DNA of 64,000 bases from Coleophoma eucalyptorum (taxonomy: Eukaryota > Ascomycota > Leotiomycetes > Helotiales > Dermateaceae): assembly GCA_026120035.1 (NCBI GenBank), contig JALRME010000011.1, forward strand, positions 620,001 to 684,000. The letters run 5' to 3'. The translations under genes were made by a program, and so were the position numbers. The notes under the pieces were generated by a model. It ran no database searches. It saw only the letters and a program-made list of their open reading frames with translations, and was not told the origin of the DNA. Each line of letters starts with the position of its first letter. Position 1 is the stretch's first letter. Below are positions 11,597 to 22,700 of the stretch, in pieces.

Positions 11597-14500
11597 CTAC
11601 TGCATCACACTCCGTCTCCAGCGCTCGACCATATCAATCTGACCATCATTGAGAGGCTGCATCCCGTTTCCCATTCCTATATGCATCATATTCGCCATCG
11701 GGTTGGCGTGCAAATTTGGCGAGTACCCCATGTGCATCGCGTTCGTTGTATATCCCATAGCATACGGATTGGCGAACGGAGCCACCATCTGGTTCTGATA
11801 CATGCTGAAGTTCATAGATGGTTGTACATATTGTGGTTGGACCATGGCATGTTGGTTGTAAAGCGGCTGATAGGGCTGCGTAGGAGCGAACGTACCTCTG
11901 CCATCGTTAAACATACCACCTTTAAATTGCTGAGGTTTTGAATTCTCGAGGTTCAGCAAAGTGCTAGATCGACGAGCACTCTTTTTCTGTTGCTCGTGCA
12001 TACCAAGAAGTCCATTTACTGGTTTTGAGAGACCATAAGTGGCAGCATCATTGGCTCCAGTTACAGGGTGTGCTTGAAGGATACCCGCCATGCTAAGTCT
12101 TTTGTTGACGGGTGGTCGCTCAGCTTCAGCCTCGGTGGCATCTGAGACCCCCTTCGCCTGAGTTTCGCGTGCCGCTTGGAGACGTTTCTTCCTCTGCCCG
12201 AGTGTCTCCTCTTCCTCATCTGGAGAGGGACTGGCTCCAATCTCATGACCGCTAGTTTTGACGTCCCCACCAAATGAGCTCATCATTTCTGTTGCAAAAT
12301 CTCCACTAACTGGTCTGGTCGCTGGAAGTCCAGTTGCAGTGCCACCTTGTGCCTTCAGACGTTGGATTCGTTGTGCCAGTGGCTCATCTTCATCCTCAGG
12401 CGCAGCGACAGGAAGACTCTGCATGGTTGTTGATCGTGGCATGCCAGGTCGCCTGCCTTGTAAACGATCTCGTCGAGCGCTTAGTGGTTCGTTGTCATCT
12501 CTCTCCTTCTTCTCCATCAAGCCGAGAGGTCTGTTACGATCTTGAACTACTTTATTGGCGTAAAGCATTGCCAAAGGCACATCCTCATCGTCATTTGCAT
12601 CTCCATCTGGAGAGGCACCTTCCCAAGCAAGATTAACTCGTTTTTGCTTCCGGGACTGCTGTTCAATTTGCGCAACTGCATCGAGTTGCAACAGAGTAGA
12701 ATGCATACCGTTAGGATAAGCAGTTGCCACGGGACGTGTACGATATTTCTGTTGCTGCTTCCGCATTTGAAGTTCCGCGAGAAGAGTTGTTGGTTGGCCA
12801 TGATAAAGGCGATTTGCATCATCTTTTTCTTCACCTTCCTCCTCATTTTCGAGGCCATCTTCATGCTCTCGAAAGTCCTCAATATCTGAGCCACCGAGGT
12901 GAGTTGCATCTTGAGCACGCTCCGCTTCTTCTTCATCTCTAGCAAGTAAGCTAGGCATTGTTGAGCTTCTTTTGACGTTGGACAGTAAATCAACACTGCT
13001 ACCGCGGTTTCCTTTGAACATGCTGAAAGTACTAAGTCGTTTCTTTGGCTCTTCGCTGTCAGGGCTCAATAATTGCGTACTACTCCTGCTCTTTTTCAAT
13101 TTCATTGGCTCCTTTCCGTAAACCTCTTCACCTAAATGACCTGCAAAAGCATGATCTGTGAAAGCGGTTACTGGCGCACTTGCTGAAGCATCAAGGATGC
13201 TGTCTAAGGTTTCCACCGCAGAATGGCTCTTGAGCTCGACAGAGGGTGACATGCCTGGCTGCTCAAAGAAAGCGTTGGCTCGTAGTTGAGGTGGCATGTG
13301 TGCGAGATCTTGCGTGAGCCGTCGACCACCCATACTTATCCGTTGATGTTGTGACATATACTCATGATCCTGAATTGCAGGATCTTGTGTAGTAGCATCA
13401 CCCTCGCCTTCCACAACGTCAGATAGCCATACTGCAGATTGACGGGCTGCTAAAGGAACGCCACTAAGGATCTGGGATCTCCTCTTGTTCCTGGCCATTG
13501 AGGAGGGTAGCTTGGACAATCGCTGCGGTAAGTTCAGCATCATAGGCACTGGTGCTGGATAATAAACCATCTGCTGTCCGGTATCTGGGTCTGCATAAGT
13601 CTGCGGCCTTGCCGTTGATAGTCGGTTGCCGGCTGACAATCTCCGCCTTGAAGTATCTTCCTCTACAGGTAAGGACTCGGCGTTTTGTTGCTCTAATAGA
13701 GTGGTCTCCGTAAACAATTGTGACACCGTTCGTTCCGCGAACAGCTGAGACGGCGTTTTCCTCCCGCTCTCTTCCCTCTCTTCCTGGCCATCTTGTGTAG
13801 TATGAACCCCATCGAAATCCTCAAACATCTTCTGTGCCTGATCGAATGTGCTAGTTGATGGAGCTGGGGACTTTGGTCGTTTTTGACCCCCTATTACATC
13901 TGGTGAATGTGCCTCCTCCGTTGCAGGTAAGGCTATTGTGCTGGGCCCCTCATTAACCTCTGCAATAGAGGCGGAGCGAGACATGACAGGCGATGTTGTC
14001 GCTTGAGAATATTTTGATGTTGTAACAAACGACTCGAGCGGCCTGCCTTCAAGTTCTGGTTCAGGACGACTACCGTATTTCGAAGTTTTTGATGCAAGAG
14101 ATCCTCTAGGAGATCTAACAAAACCACTGGGAGAAAACCCATTTCCCCCACTCCTACTGATCTTGTTCATTTCGAGGATGGAGCTGTTTGAGATCTTGCG
14201 CGTGAAGGCTGGGGTTTCGTGTGAGATTGAGGGCGGGGAGCCAGAGAGAACGGACGACCGACGACTGTCGGACCGCTTCTGCTCCTCATGGAGCTCCCTA
14301 ATGGCATCGTCAATCGAGGAGGTCATACTCAATTGTTCTGCAGTTGCTTCTAAGTTGCGGATGTTCCCTACATAAGCCCCTTGCAGTATTTGCAGATCAG
14401 GAGTCGGGTGCCGAAGAAGTACACTTCTCCCTGAAGCCGTCCGCAGTGGTATGCCTTCTGACGGCAATGATGGTAACGGGTGAGGCCTCTTTGAGAAATC

Positions 14501-14944
14501 TTGGTTGGCCGGGCTCTGAGTGGCTTGAGCGTGTACCGCAACTATTGGTCGTGGCTTGGGAATATGCAGTGGTACAAAACCTTGAGTCGGGTCGTGCTTC
14601 GAGGTCGAGGTCGAGATTGGCGTTGGCGTTGGCGACAATGGGATGTCGTTCTTTACAGATTCCGTAGGATGTTGAAATTCTTCATAATCATCGTCCTCGA
14701 CTGGCTGGTAGTTTCCACTGCTCTTCGTACTCCGGGCGGTGATCGAGCTGATCATCTGGTTGAGGTCGGTGGCATCGCTCGTATTTTCCAAAAATAGACC
14801 ATCCTTGGTCGAAAGCACTGTTGCAGACGAAGCGAGCTGAGAGTAGCTAGGAGGATTTGAGGGACGAGGGGAGGCTGAAGACGACCTTGCTGAGAGCGCG
14901 TCGAGATCATCATGATCAGTCTGTTGAACGGCGTTGTAGGCCAT
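11597..14944 (-). CDS. Large intrinsically disordered protein, function unknown
   Basis: A single uninterrupted frame of 1115 residues from the ATG at 14944; the upstream frame extension starts with TTG. I do not recognise a catalytic domain. The protein is Ser/Pro/Glu-rich and looks disordered through its first 450 residues. A more conserved-looking block at about residues 463-495 (PVPMMLNLPQRLSKLPSS followed by a basic NKRRSQ) is followed by a Trp-containing segment (AVWLSDVVEG). Three acidic-plus-basic modules, each with an acidic run, a Leu and then R-x-x-R-L, occur near residues 785, 850 and 908 (for example DEDEPLAQRIQRLKAQ). The C-terminus (about 1020-1100) is rich in Met, Asn, Gln and Tyr. 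The absence of introns over 3.3 kb and the long clean frame support a real gene. It may be a scaffold or cortical protein, but nothing in the sequence proves that. Confidence 0.8.
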   Translation of the reverse strand: MAYNAVQQTDHDDLDALSARSSSASPRPSNPPSYSQLASSATVLSTKDGLFLENTSDATDLNQMISSITARSTKSSGNYQPVEDDDYEEFQHPTESVKNDIPLSPTPTPISTSTSKHDPTQGFVPLHIPKPRPIVAVHAQATQSPANQDFSKRPHPLPSLPSEGIPLRTASGRSVLLRHPTPDLQILQGAYVGNIRNLEATAEQLSMTSSIDDAIRELHEEQKRSDSRRSSVLSGSPPSISHETPAFTRKISNSSILEMNKISRSGGNGFSPSGFVRSPRGSLASKTSKYGSRPEPELEGRPLESFVTTSKYSQATTSPVMSRSASIAEVNEGPSTIALPATEEAHSPDVIGGQKRPKSPAPSTSTFDQAQKMFEDFDGVHTTQDGQEEREESGRKTPSQLFAERTVSQLFTETTLLEQQNAESLPVEEDTSRRRLSAGNRLSTARPQTYADPDTGQQMVYYPAPVPMMLNLPQRLSKLPSSMARNKRRSQILSGVPLAARQSAVWLSDVVEGEGDATTQDPAIQDHEYMSQHQRISMGGRRLTQDLAHMPPQLRANAFFEQPGMSPSVELKSHSAVETLDSILDASASAPVTAFTDHAFAGHLGEEVYGKEPMKLKKSRSSTQLLSPDSEEPKKRLSTFSMFKGNRGSSVDLLSNVKRSSTMPSLLARDEEEAERAQDATHLGGSDIEDFREHEDGLENEEEGEEKDDANRLYHGQPTTLLAELQMRKQQQKYRTRPVATAYPNGMHSTLLQLDAVAQIEQQSRKQKRVNLAWEGASPDGDANDDEDVPLAMLYANKVVQDRNRPLGLMEKKERDDNEPLSARRDRLQGRRPGMPRSTTMQSLPVAAPEDEDEPLAQRIQRLKAQGGTATGLPATRPVSGDFATEMMSSFGGDVKTSGHEIGASPSPDEEEETLGQRKKRLQAARETQAKGVSDATEAEAERPPVNKRLSMAGILQAHPVTGANDAATYGLSKPVNGLLGMHEQQKKSARRSSTLLNLENSKPQQFKGGMFNDGRGTFAPTQPYQPLYNQHAMVQPQYVQPSMNFSMYQNQMVAPFANPYAMGYTTNAMHMGYSPNLHANPMANMMHIGMGNGMQPLNDGQIDMVERWRRSVMQ

Positions 14945-17900
14945 CGCAGCAGAAAGAGGTGATGGTGGAGGGGGATTTTTGAAACGAGCAGAGTCGTGAT
15001 AAACAAACAAACCTAGGGTAAGATTGAGTCGTTTGAAGTCGGTGTCGATACGAGGGTCCAGGTCCTTGGGATAGTACGTGCCAGTACAGCCGGCCTACAC
15101 GCACTTTGCGCAACGGTAAAACCTCTCAGCAAGTGAAGAAAGGTATTGCGGCAGGAACGGTCGGATCGGGTAGGATAGAGGCAGAGATGACGGCGTCGTA
15201 CTTTCCTCTAGTCCTTCTACTCAACTCGACTTCATTTGACCTCTATACACACGTCCTCTTCTTCGTCACTGCTGTTCCTTCGTGAGGGCTCACGCGACTT
15301 AAGACTCCAGGCCCTGCTTATCACCTTTCCTGTTCCTGCTGTTCATCCAAACATAGGCATAGTTATTATTGGCTGGCGGATGCTCTCTGGCCTGGTGGCT
15401 GCGATTATGGAGATTGGATGCCGTCTCTTCGCTATCGCAACCCTGTCCCGCTGTACAGTATGATGAATTTCATACGACTTCACTGCAAGAAGGGTCCACT
15501 TTGCGCCAATCAAGAAAAGAATGTCGAGTTCAAAGATGGTTGTGTATCTATTTTCTCCATCAAAGACTGCCGAGTTTTAAGGCACGCCCCAACTTGCATT
15601 GCATGCACACATCGGTGCGGTCACCACTATAGTAGATAAGGATGAAGATTCTCAATTGTGGATAATGTGATCACGACGGTTGTGGTGGTTCGAATAGCAA
15701 AGTCTTGTTGCTGCCATAAAGCCTGCGCTTCAAACTTTTGCGGTGCGAGATAAGGTACCCTCTAGTCCTCTAATCACTCAGTCGATCGGCTTGGCAGTGT
15801 TGCATGCCCAACGAGGCAGGATCAAAAATCGATATTTCCTGATAAGAGCTCCCAGGGGGTTGCAGATGAGTTGCATGGGAATGGCAACACCTCGTGCATT
15901 TCAAGATACCAACGTCTCAACTTCACGATAGGCAAATTCTATATTTGTTGGCTTACTGACGGGAGTTACAGATCCCACTTTGTGTCCAATGCGCGTTCTG
16001 ACTGCGTGTCTTTAGAGTCTGAGCCTCAAATAGTTGGTCATGCCGTTCATTTAGAAAGGCTTCGTGACGTTGGTGTCTTCGTAGGACTCTTACGAACAAG
16101 CAGGCCGCTGCAATTCAATGTTCTCCACCATCATAACAGCTCTCTTAATTTTCCCTGGCTTGTTACGATGATATCGCATCATTTTTCCGTTTGACCTCTT
16201 ACCACTCTCCAAGCTGCTCGTGCCTAATGATGCTGGCTACGAGGGTAGTGAGCTGCAAGACAGAGTTTGGAGTTTGTAAGAAAAAGAAATTTCTGAGCAG
16301 TCTCACGCATCCTTCCAACTCAATTTCAGCTTCGCCACCCTAGCAGCATCTACCAACAATGGGTATAGGTGGGTTAATAACTGGCAGCGACAAAATTCCC
16401 GTCTGCTTTAATCTCAAGCACGTTGCACTTTCAACGGCTCTGCGTGAAGCAATGAATTTCTATGAGCATGAGAAAGGTACAGTACTTCTGGACCTTCCCA
16501 AAACCTCGTCTGTCAATTTTGAGTTCATATCCGTGGTCGTTCCTATTTCTGGGGCTTCCGGAAAATCCGAGGAAAAGGCTCATTCACGGCCCCTGGGCCA
16601 GAAGGGTTGTATCCCACCGACGGAATTTGGCCTTTAAAGCTGGGGATATCCTCGACTTGGATGCGTGCTGAGACTGTGATCAACACTCGGCATGGCTATT
16701 GTCAAAGCCGGAGTTCCAAGAACCAAGGCACTGCTGAGAAAGACCATATTCCTTGACGCGACACACCAAGCAAGCCAGTTCCAACACACCTATAACGAGT
16801 AATACTTCAACAGTAATTCGATTGTCAGTCATCTGCATGCCCCAAACTGTTCCGTCCGCCCCGAGCACATTTTGTTGGTTCGGGCCGGTTCGTCTGTTAA
16901 TTGTGAGGCAGGAATAGTTCCCACACTACCGTTGCATAAGGTCCAAACTTCCTCAGCAGCGTTTGAGGTCTTGAATCTAATTAGCCAACCAAAATCCAAA
17001 TTCGTTCTTGTTTGCATTGCACTCGCTATGTGGCTATCCGGTGCGTAAGCTCGTCCTGCCTGAAAGCTCAGTCTGGGCTTTCGGGAGCTTTGGTGTTTTC
17101 GATACCAACCAGATACACCATATCGCAAGCTTGCGGGTAGATGCGCCTAAGCCACATGTATCTGCAAAGCAATTGAGGGTTCCTTTCAGCATGAAGAAAG
17201 AAAGTCGTCTTGGGCGAGATCCAGCGAGCATCAACCAAGGACCAGACCCCTTGCTGAGATTAGGTAGAGCCTCAAAGCAGGGCTACTAAGCGCTTCTCAT
17301 GATCCATATCCACGTGATAGCTAAAAGAGATATTCCAAATCCACCCCCTCAAAAATCTCAATATGGTTATATACCTTAGCATAAGAATAGCTTCATTATT
17401 ACGGCCCGGTGCGTCCGCGAATAGTGACGAGGGTAAGAAGATGTAATGTGAGCGATCGTAATGTGATAGGAGAAGGTTCAGGCGAACAGGAAGAAAGAAT
17501 GGAAGTTAGTCGACGAGTCATGGGTCACACTCCCACATCTACGATCTCGCCTTTTGACAGGTCATATATATGCAGCTCGATGAAGTTCTGAGATAAAATA
17601 GCCGTTCTGCAGATGGTCCGGGTACTTTGATGAGCTGAGGAAGCGATTCTGGTCTGGTTTTTGGTGACGCGGAGACTTTGATCAATCCACCTCCTGCATA
17701 GATCTCCCATTCCACATCACCCATATCGCAATGGAAGAGGCCTGTTCCTTGCCTTCAGCATCCCATCAGTCTGGTAGCTCGCGACGGTAGAGACACGCTT
17801 GCCAGCAAGGCGGGAAATTAAGCCCAACTTATTTCTACAGTATCATCATCGATTGATCGATCATAAATGAGGAAAGGGATCTGTCTCCCAATTCTCGGAA

Positions 17901-20900
17901 ATCCCTCCATCGACTACCACCTCATCTCAGAACACCCTGGCATGTACAGAAGAAGCTCAACAAAGAAATTCTTTGAGGCGGGCAAGCGATGCAGAGACGT
18001 TGCTCCCCTAATTGAAATGACTGGGGTTCACATGCTCTCTTCAGATGAAACAGACGCCCATGCCATTCCAGTTCAGTTCCAATTTTGTTGAACCCTCGTG
18101 CTGGTAGGAAGACGAAGTGGGCACAGTGGGCACTGTGGGCATCTGGCAAGGCCAATTTCCTTCTAGAAGCCCTCGGGAGAAGGCGTGGAAGGTGACTTGG
18201 ATGGGGCCACGGGTGCCCATGATTGTCTGAGCCATGACCCTGACCGGACAAGAAAAGAACGAAGACGGATGGGGTACCCTGAGCCCTGTCGTGCTTGTTC
18301 CTTGTACAATAAAGTCCAAGCTGGGCTATTTCAGTGCTCGTCGACCGGGTTAGTAGGATAAGTGAGTTACGGAAGAATTATTAGGAGGGGGGCATTCCAG
18401 ATGTAATGAGTCTCGTAGATTGCGCAGGACGGGAGGCATTTTGGTCACTTCTAGATGCGGAGGCGAAAAAGCGCGCAGGACTTAGGATGGAGTGATGATT
18501 GATGATCATGTTCCATCCACTGCTGCGTACCAAATTCCCACCGCTCGATTCCCAGGGTCGTGGTGTCGTATCGCTCTGTAACTTGACCTGGCAGCTCCAT
18601 CAGGGACGGTCCACAGGCGCGGATCGCTGTCCCTGTTGCCGCAGCATACCCGGCTGGGAGCGTCTGCGTTTTCGCTGTTAATGTTGTTGTGCTCTAACGG
18701 TCCCAAGCGCTGTACTGAAGCGCTGTCATTGCGGGCGTTTACGTTGTTGGTGTTCTCTGACGAATATCAGCTTCAACCTATCGGATCAGATCAATGTTGC
18801 CTGTTCTCGGGATGGGATGCTTGCTTATACTTGAGAATGGAATCTTTTGCCAGCCTTCCAAGAAAGTCGGGCTTCCACGCGAGCTTGTAGGGATCGAGCG
18901 TTGTGCCTGCAAGATCAGCTTTTTGCTTTTCCCGTTGCTAAGTCCTTGGGCCCCTGTCTTTCACTTTCGGGGATGAGGGTTATCACATCTCTATTCCGCT
19001 GTGCTGGGATTCCGGGAGACTTGAGTTGAGTGAAGCCGCCCTCCTTCCCCGGTGAGATTGGGACCTCGCAAGCAGCATGATAGACTTTACTCCACGGTGA
19101 AATCGTACGACGCCTCTCGTTGACAGAGAGATATCTAAAGACTACAAGACATCTACTGATAGACTTTCAATGGGGGATTCCGGACCAGAGACATGCCTTA
19201 CTGTGGATCTCGAGTTTACGAGATCCCCAATACCAAGACGTGAAAGAGGAGAAACAAGGTTCAATACTTCGATGCTGTCTCGAAGATTCGGAACTCGTCA
19301 TGACTCAACTCTGAGAGACGGGATCCTGGGCCACGATTAAGCAGCAATGGCCAAGGAAGAGAGGGAAGGGAAGGCCCGAGGAGCAGAGTTTCTTTTCTGG
19401 TCGAGTATCGAATATTACTGCACTATCGTTCTTTGAAAGGTTGAAAGGGGAATGATTATTTGATACATCGTTGTTTGTTTGCTTTACCTGCTCTTTGGTG
19501 ACATGGAACCCGATGCCAGAGTAGTCTGCGTTACCTCATTTGGGCTGAGCGCGATTACAAGGGCGTAGCTACAGTAGTGAGGCTCTCTGATCGCCTCTGA
19601 TTCGTCTTAATTCAGATACCCATAGACAATAATGCAAGAGAGGAACCTGAGATCACCTGTTGTATTATCGATGTCACACAGCTGTGCCTCCATCCTCCTC
19701 TGGAAGGATCCTCGGTTTTGGCTCAGATTCCTATGCGATATCACAACGGCTGCAGCTGAGCATCAACCGTGGCGTGACGGCAGCTACACATTACTGCATA
19801 TGCAGCCAACAGTCCAGCATATCTTACGTTGCAGTAGGAACAAAATCGATTCTCTACCGTACCGCCCTCACCTGTTCCCGACAAGCCAGTTACCGCTGTC
19901 AGGCTGTCACATAAGATCATCGTACAGCTCCCAAAAAAGCGAATGCCGGCGTCGTCAAACGACGCTAGAGAGCGTCTTCATGTCAGGTACGAACGAACAG
20001 CCGGGATTCTACAATCTGCAATGCACCGGCTTGGTCGTGGTATGGGGCCGGCAAGAAGAAAGATCAAAGATGTTCGTTGCAGACAGGGATTGGCAAACCG
20101 AAGCGGTTTGCTTTGGGAGAGTGGACTTCAACGTGGCTCTCGGGACGGATGGGGCTGCAGTTTCCTCTGGTTTGGGTTATTATGTTCGTTTTTTGTTGTC
20201 CTCCTAATTCTGCTGGGCTATTCTGGATCAGCTCTCCCTGTTCCCCGGTGCCAGCTAGGCGCCTATGCCATGACGGTCTGAAGTCTTGAGTGACCCTGAG
20301 CATAATATGAGGATGGACGAGCGAGAAGCAAAGTTGACAAAATACGGATGGGCCTCTTTTTCGTGGAATTATTATTACTCCGTAATGCTAAGCACGAGCC
20401 TGCCAGCATTCATCTTCGTTGCCCTCGTCCACCAGTCCACCCGCGAATCAGCCAGGACCGGTCGCAAACAATGATTCATCACCAGCAGCGATGCATGTCT
20501 ATCAAATCGCTCGGGCGATCAATCAAGTCGAGGAAATTGACATCGCTGGGAAGAGAGAAAAGCACACGCCAGATGGTGGAAAAGAGAACGGAAAAATGAT
20601 CTCTCAGCCCATGATTTGGCACTGAATCTGAGACCAATTCATCGAACTGCGCCTACCTTTTGGACTCGTTACTTCTCAGATTCCTCCGTACACAGTATCG
20701 AGACCGAGCTCGTTGCAACCTGCCCCGGATATTCAGACACAGCACAGGCCGAACGAGCGCTACTCATACGGGTTGCTCGAGCTCTGCCGAGCTGCAGCAA
20801 ACAAATGCGACGTTCAATGCAACTCGATCTTGCTAACAGGAGCGGGCTTGCGAAAATTGGTGAGAGGTTCTAGGCTCTAGATCTTTCAGTAGCAGACCGA

Positions 20901-22700
20901 CTATAGATGCTGCAGTTGTGGGAACTCCTAATTCTATTCTTGTTCGCTCCATGAAGAAGCCACCGTGACAGCCACAGGCGCAGGTCGTCCCTCACTCTCT
21001 CTAGCACTACCGTGGTGGCGCGTCTGTTCCTTTGGCGCGGTGTCCCTAAAGCAGAAATATGGTCTTTCAAAGTGAAACAGCAATGAGTCGGTTCTACGAT
21101 GGGTGATTGATGGAAGCCGCAAAGAAGAAAAAGAAAAAAGACGGAAGCCATCCCGAAGAAGCAAAAAGATATGGGGTCGCTGCCGAGGCCGCCTATTCAG
21201 GAGACTTGACCGATGGGATCAAAGCATCGCAGCAGTTAAAATGGTTTTGCTTGCGATAAGTTGCGTGACCCTGTGGCTGGACGGAAGGGCGGGAAGAGAA
21301 CAAACAAGTTCCAGAGTTAAGGGTAGTAGTCATCGAACGCTGCATAGAAGATGGGGCACGGCAACTGTCACTTCTTGACTAGCAGTAACTAGCAGGAGCA
21401 GCGATGCGGTGCTGTAAGTAGTAAGCCACCGGTGGCATCTTGCATCCTGGCTGATTTAGGTTTCTTCGGAGCGTTCTTTGGGAACTTCCACTTCCACTCA
21501 TTGCCCCTGACTAGGAAGGGATGCGATGCAGTGATGTATCCGAACTGCTGGGATCGCTTAAGTGGCCGCGAAAGGGAGCTGCCTCGTCCAGCCACGGCTG
21601 CGAAGCAGGAGATGAGGCAGGTCCTGGTCAGAAAAGGAGAAAAGGAGAGGAGGTCACGTCAGGTCGGAATGCTGATGATGCGAAGGTCGATCTGTCTTTG
21701 GACTGATCGCGCTGAAGAGAGTTTGACGAATGTTCACTAACGGACTGGTCCGCCGTCTACCGTACCTTAAGGTATGCCTCAGACGCTTGGGGGAGCAACG
21801 ACAGCTGCAACGGCGATCGACCCAACCATCTAAACGATGGCAGGGGGTGCAGGCGGCGCGCGCTCAGTAGGGATAGTAAGGATAGTAGGCATAGTAGGGA
21901 TGCGGATGAAAGTGGAAGGGATCTGAGCAGAGGATGAGGATAGGGATAGGGATAAGGGGTAATCTGGATACTCCGTACGTCGTCTATGGCCTTGCCTTAA
22001 CCCATCATCACCTAGCTGTCACATCAGGGTTGTGTCATGGCTATAGTACAGCATAATTTCTAATGATCCTGAATACCCGTCCTTTGCTTTCATTTCGTTC
22101 GCTGGCTCGTTCGTTCGCACACCAACAGCTACAGGAACAGCAACACCTTTCACTCTCCTCCCCTTTCCTTTTGGATCGTCAGTAGTGTCCGTCGGTCGTG
22201 ACCTTCCTGTTCGACACCGTGCCATTGCTTACTTTGCTGCTCCAGCATGCCACCCTGCCCTCCTCCATCCATCCCATAGCCATAGCCGCCGTGACCAGCA
22301 TACCTTACGTGAACCGTTCGCATGTATGAAGGCTAATTAAAATTTCTGTAATTTTTTGCTTCCTTCCTTTCCTTTTGATGATGTCTGATGTCTCTCGCAC
22401 CCAACTTTTAGTCTGTCCGCTGAACGCTCCAAGGGATGGGCAAAGGGCTCATTTCAATTTTGTCTTTTCTTCCGTCTTCCCCTAGGCCAGGTCCCTGGTC
22501 CCGCGCAGGCCTCCAGCATCATCGTCCCAGTCAGTCCGCTGTCCCAGTTTCCCAGCGTGCAGGACCAGGGGCCAGGGCCAGGAGAGATCATCTCCCTTGT
22601 TCTGGTCTGGCATTTCTTTTGTTGGTCCAGCAAAGTACGGAAGGGAAGGTATGGGAATGAAAATGGAAAATGAAAACGAAAATGAGCTTCGTATAAGATG
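14945..22700. other. Long intergenic region without a supportable gene (part 1)
   Basis: This 7.8-kb stretch lies between the start of the disordered-protein gene and a transcript-like island. The first part, to about 15.3 kb, is a CT-rich promoter and leader for the minus-strand gene. Open frames here are at most 191 codons (19632-20207), lack family similarity and are not backed by splice structure. Two local repeats occur: GATAGTA-like repeats at 21866-21900 and GGATAG repeats at 21936-21959. No tRNA-like B box with a pairing T-stem was found. Confidence 0.6.
22487..22576. repeat. GC-rich inverted repeat
   Basis: The arms at 22487-22501 and 22562-22576 are 15 nt each and pair at 13 of 15 positions, with a 60-nt spacer. 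Each arm is itself partly palindromic (GGTCCCTGGTCC). The repeat lies just upstream of the transcript-like island starting near 22.7 kb and could be a regulatory or structured element. Confidence 0.4.

Noticed and set aside
19632..20207. 191-codon open frame on the plus strand in the gene-free interval
   Set aside because: It starts with ATG but has no recognisable family, domain or splice structure, and its composition is what one expects from chance in GC-balanced DNA.
21866..21959. Telomere-like GGATAG/TAGGGATAG repeats
   Set aside because: The units are irregular, differ from TTAGGG and lie within a normal chromosomal interval with genes on both sides.
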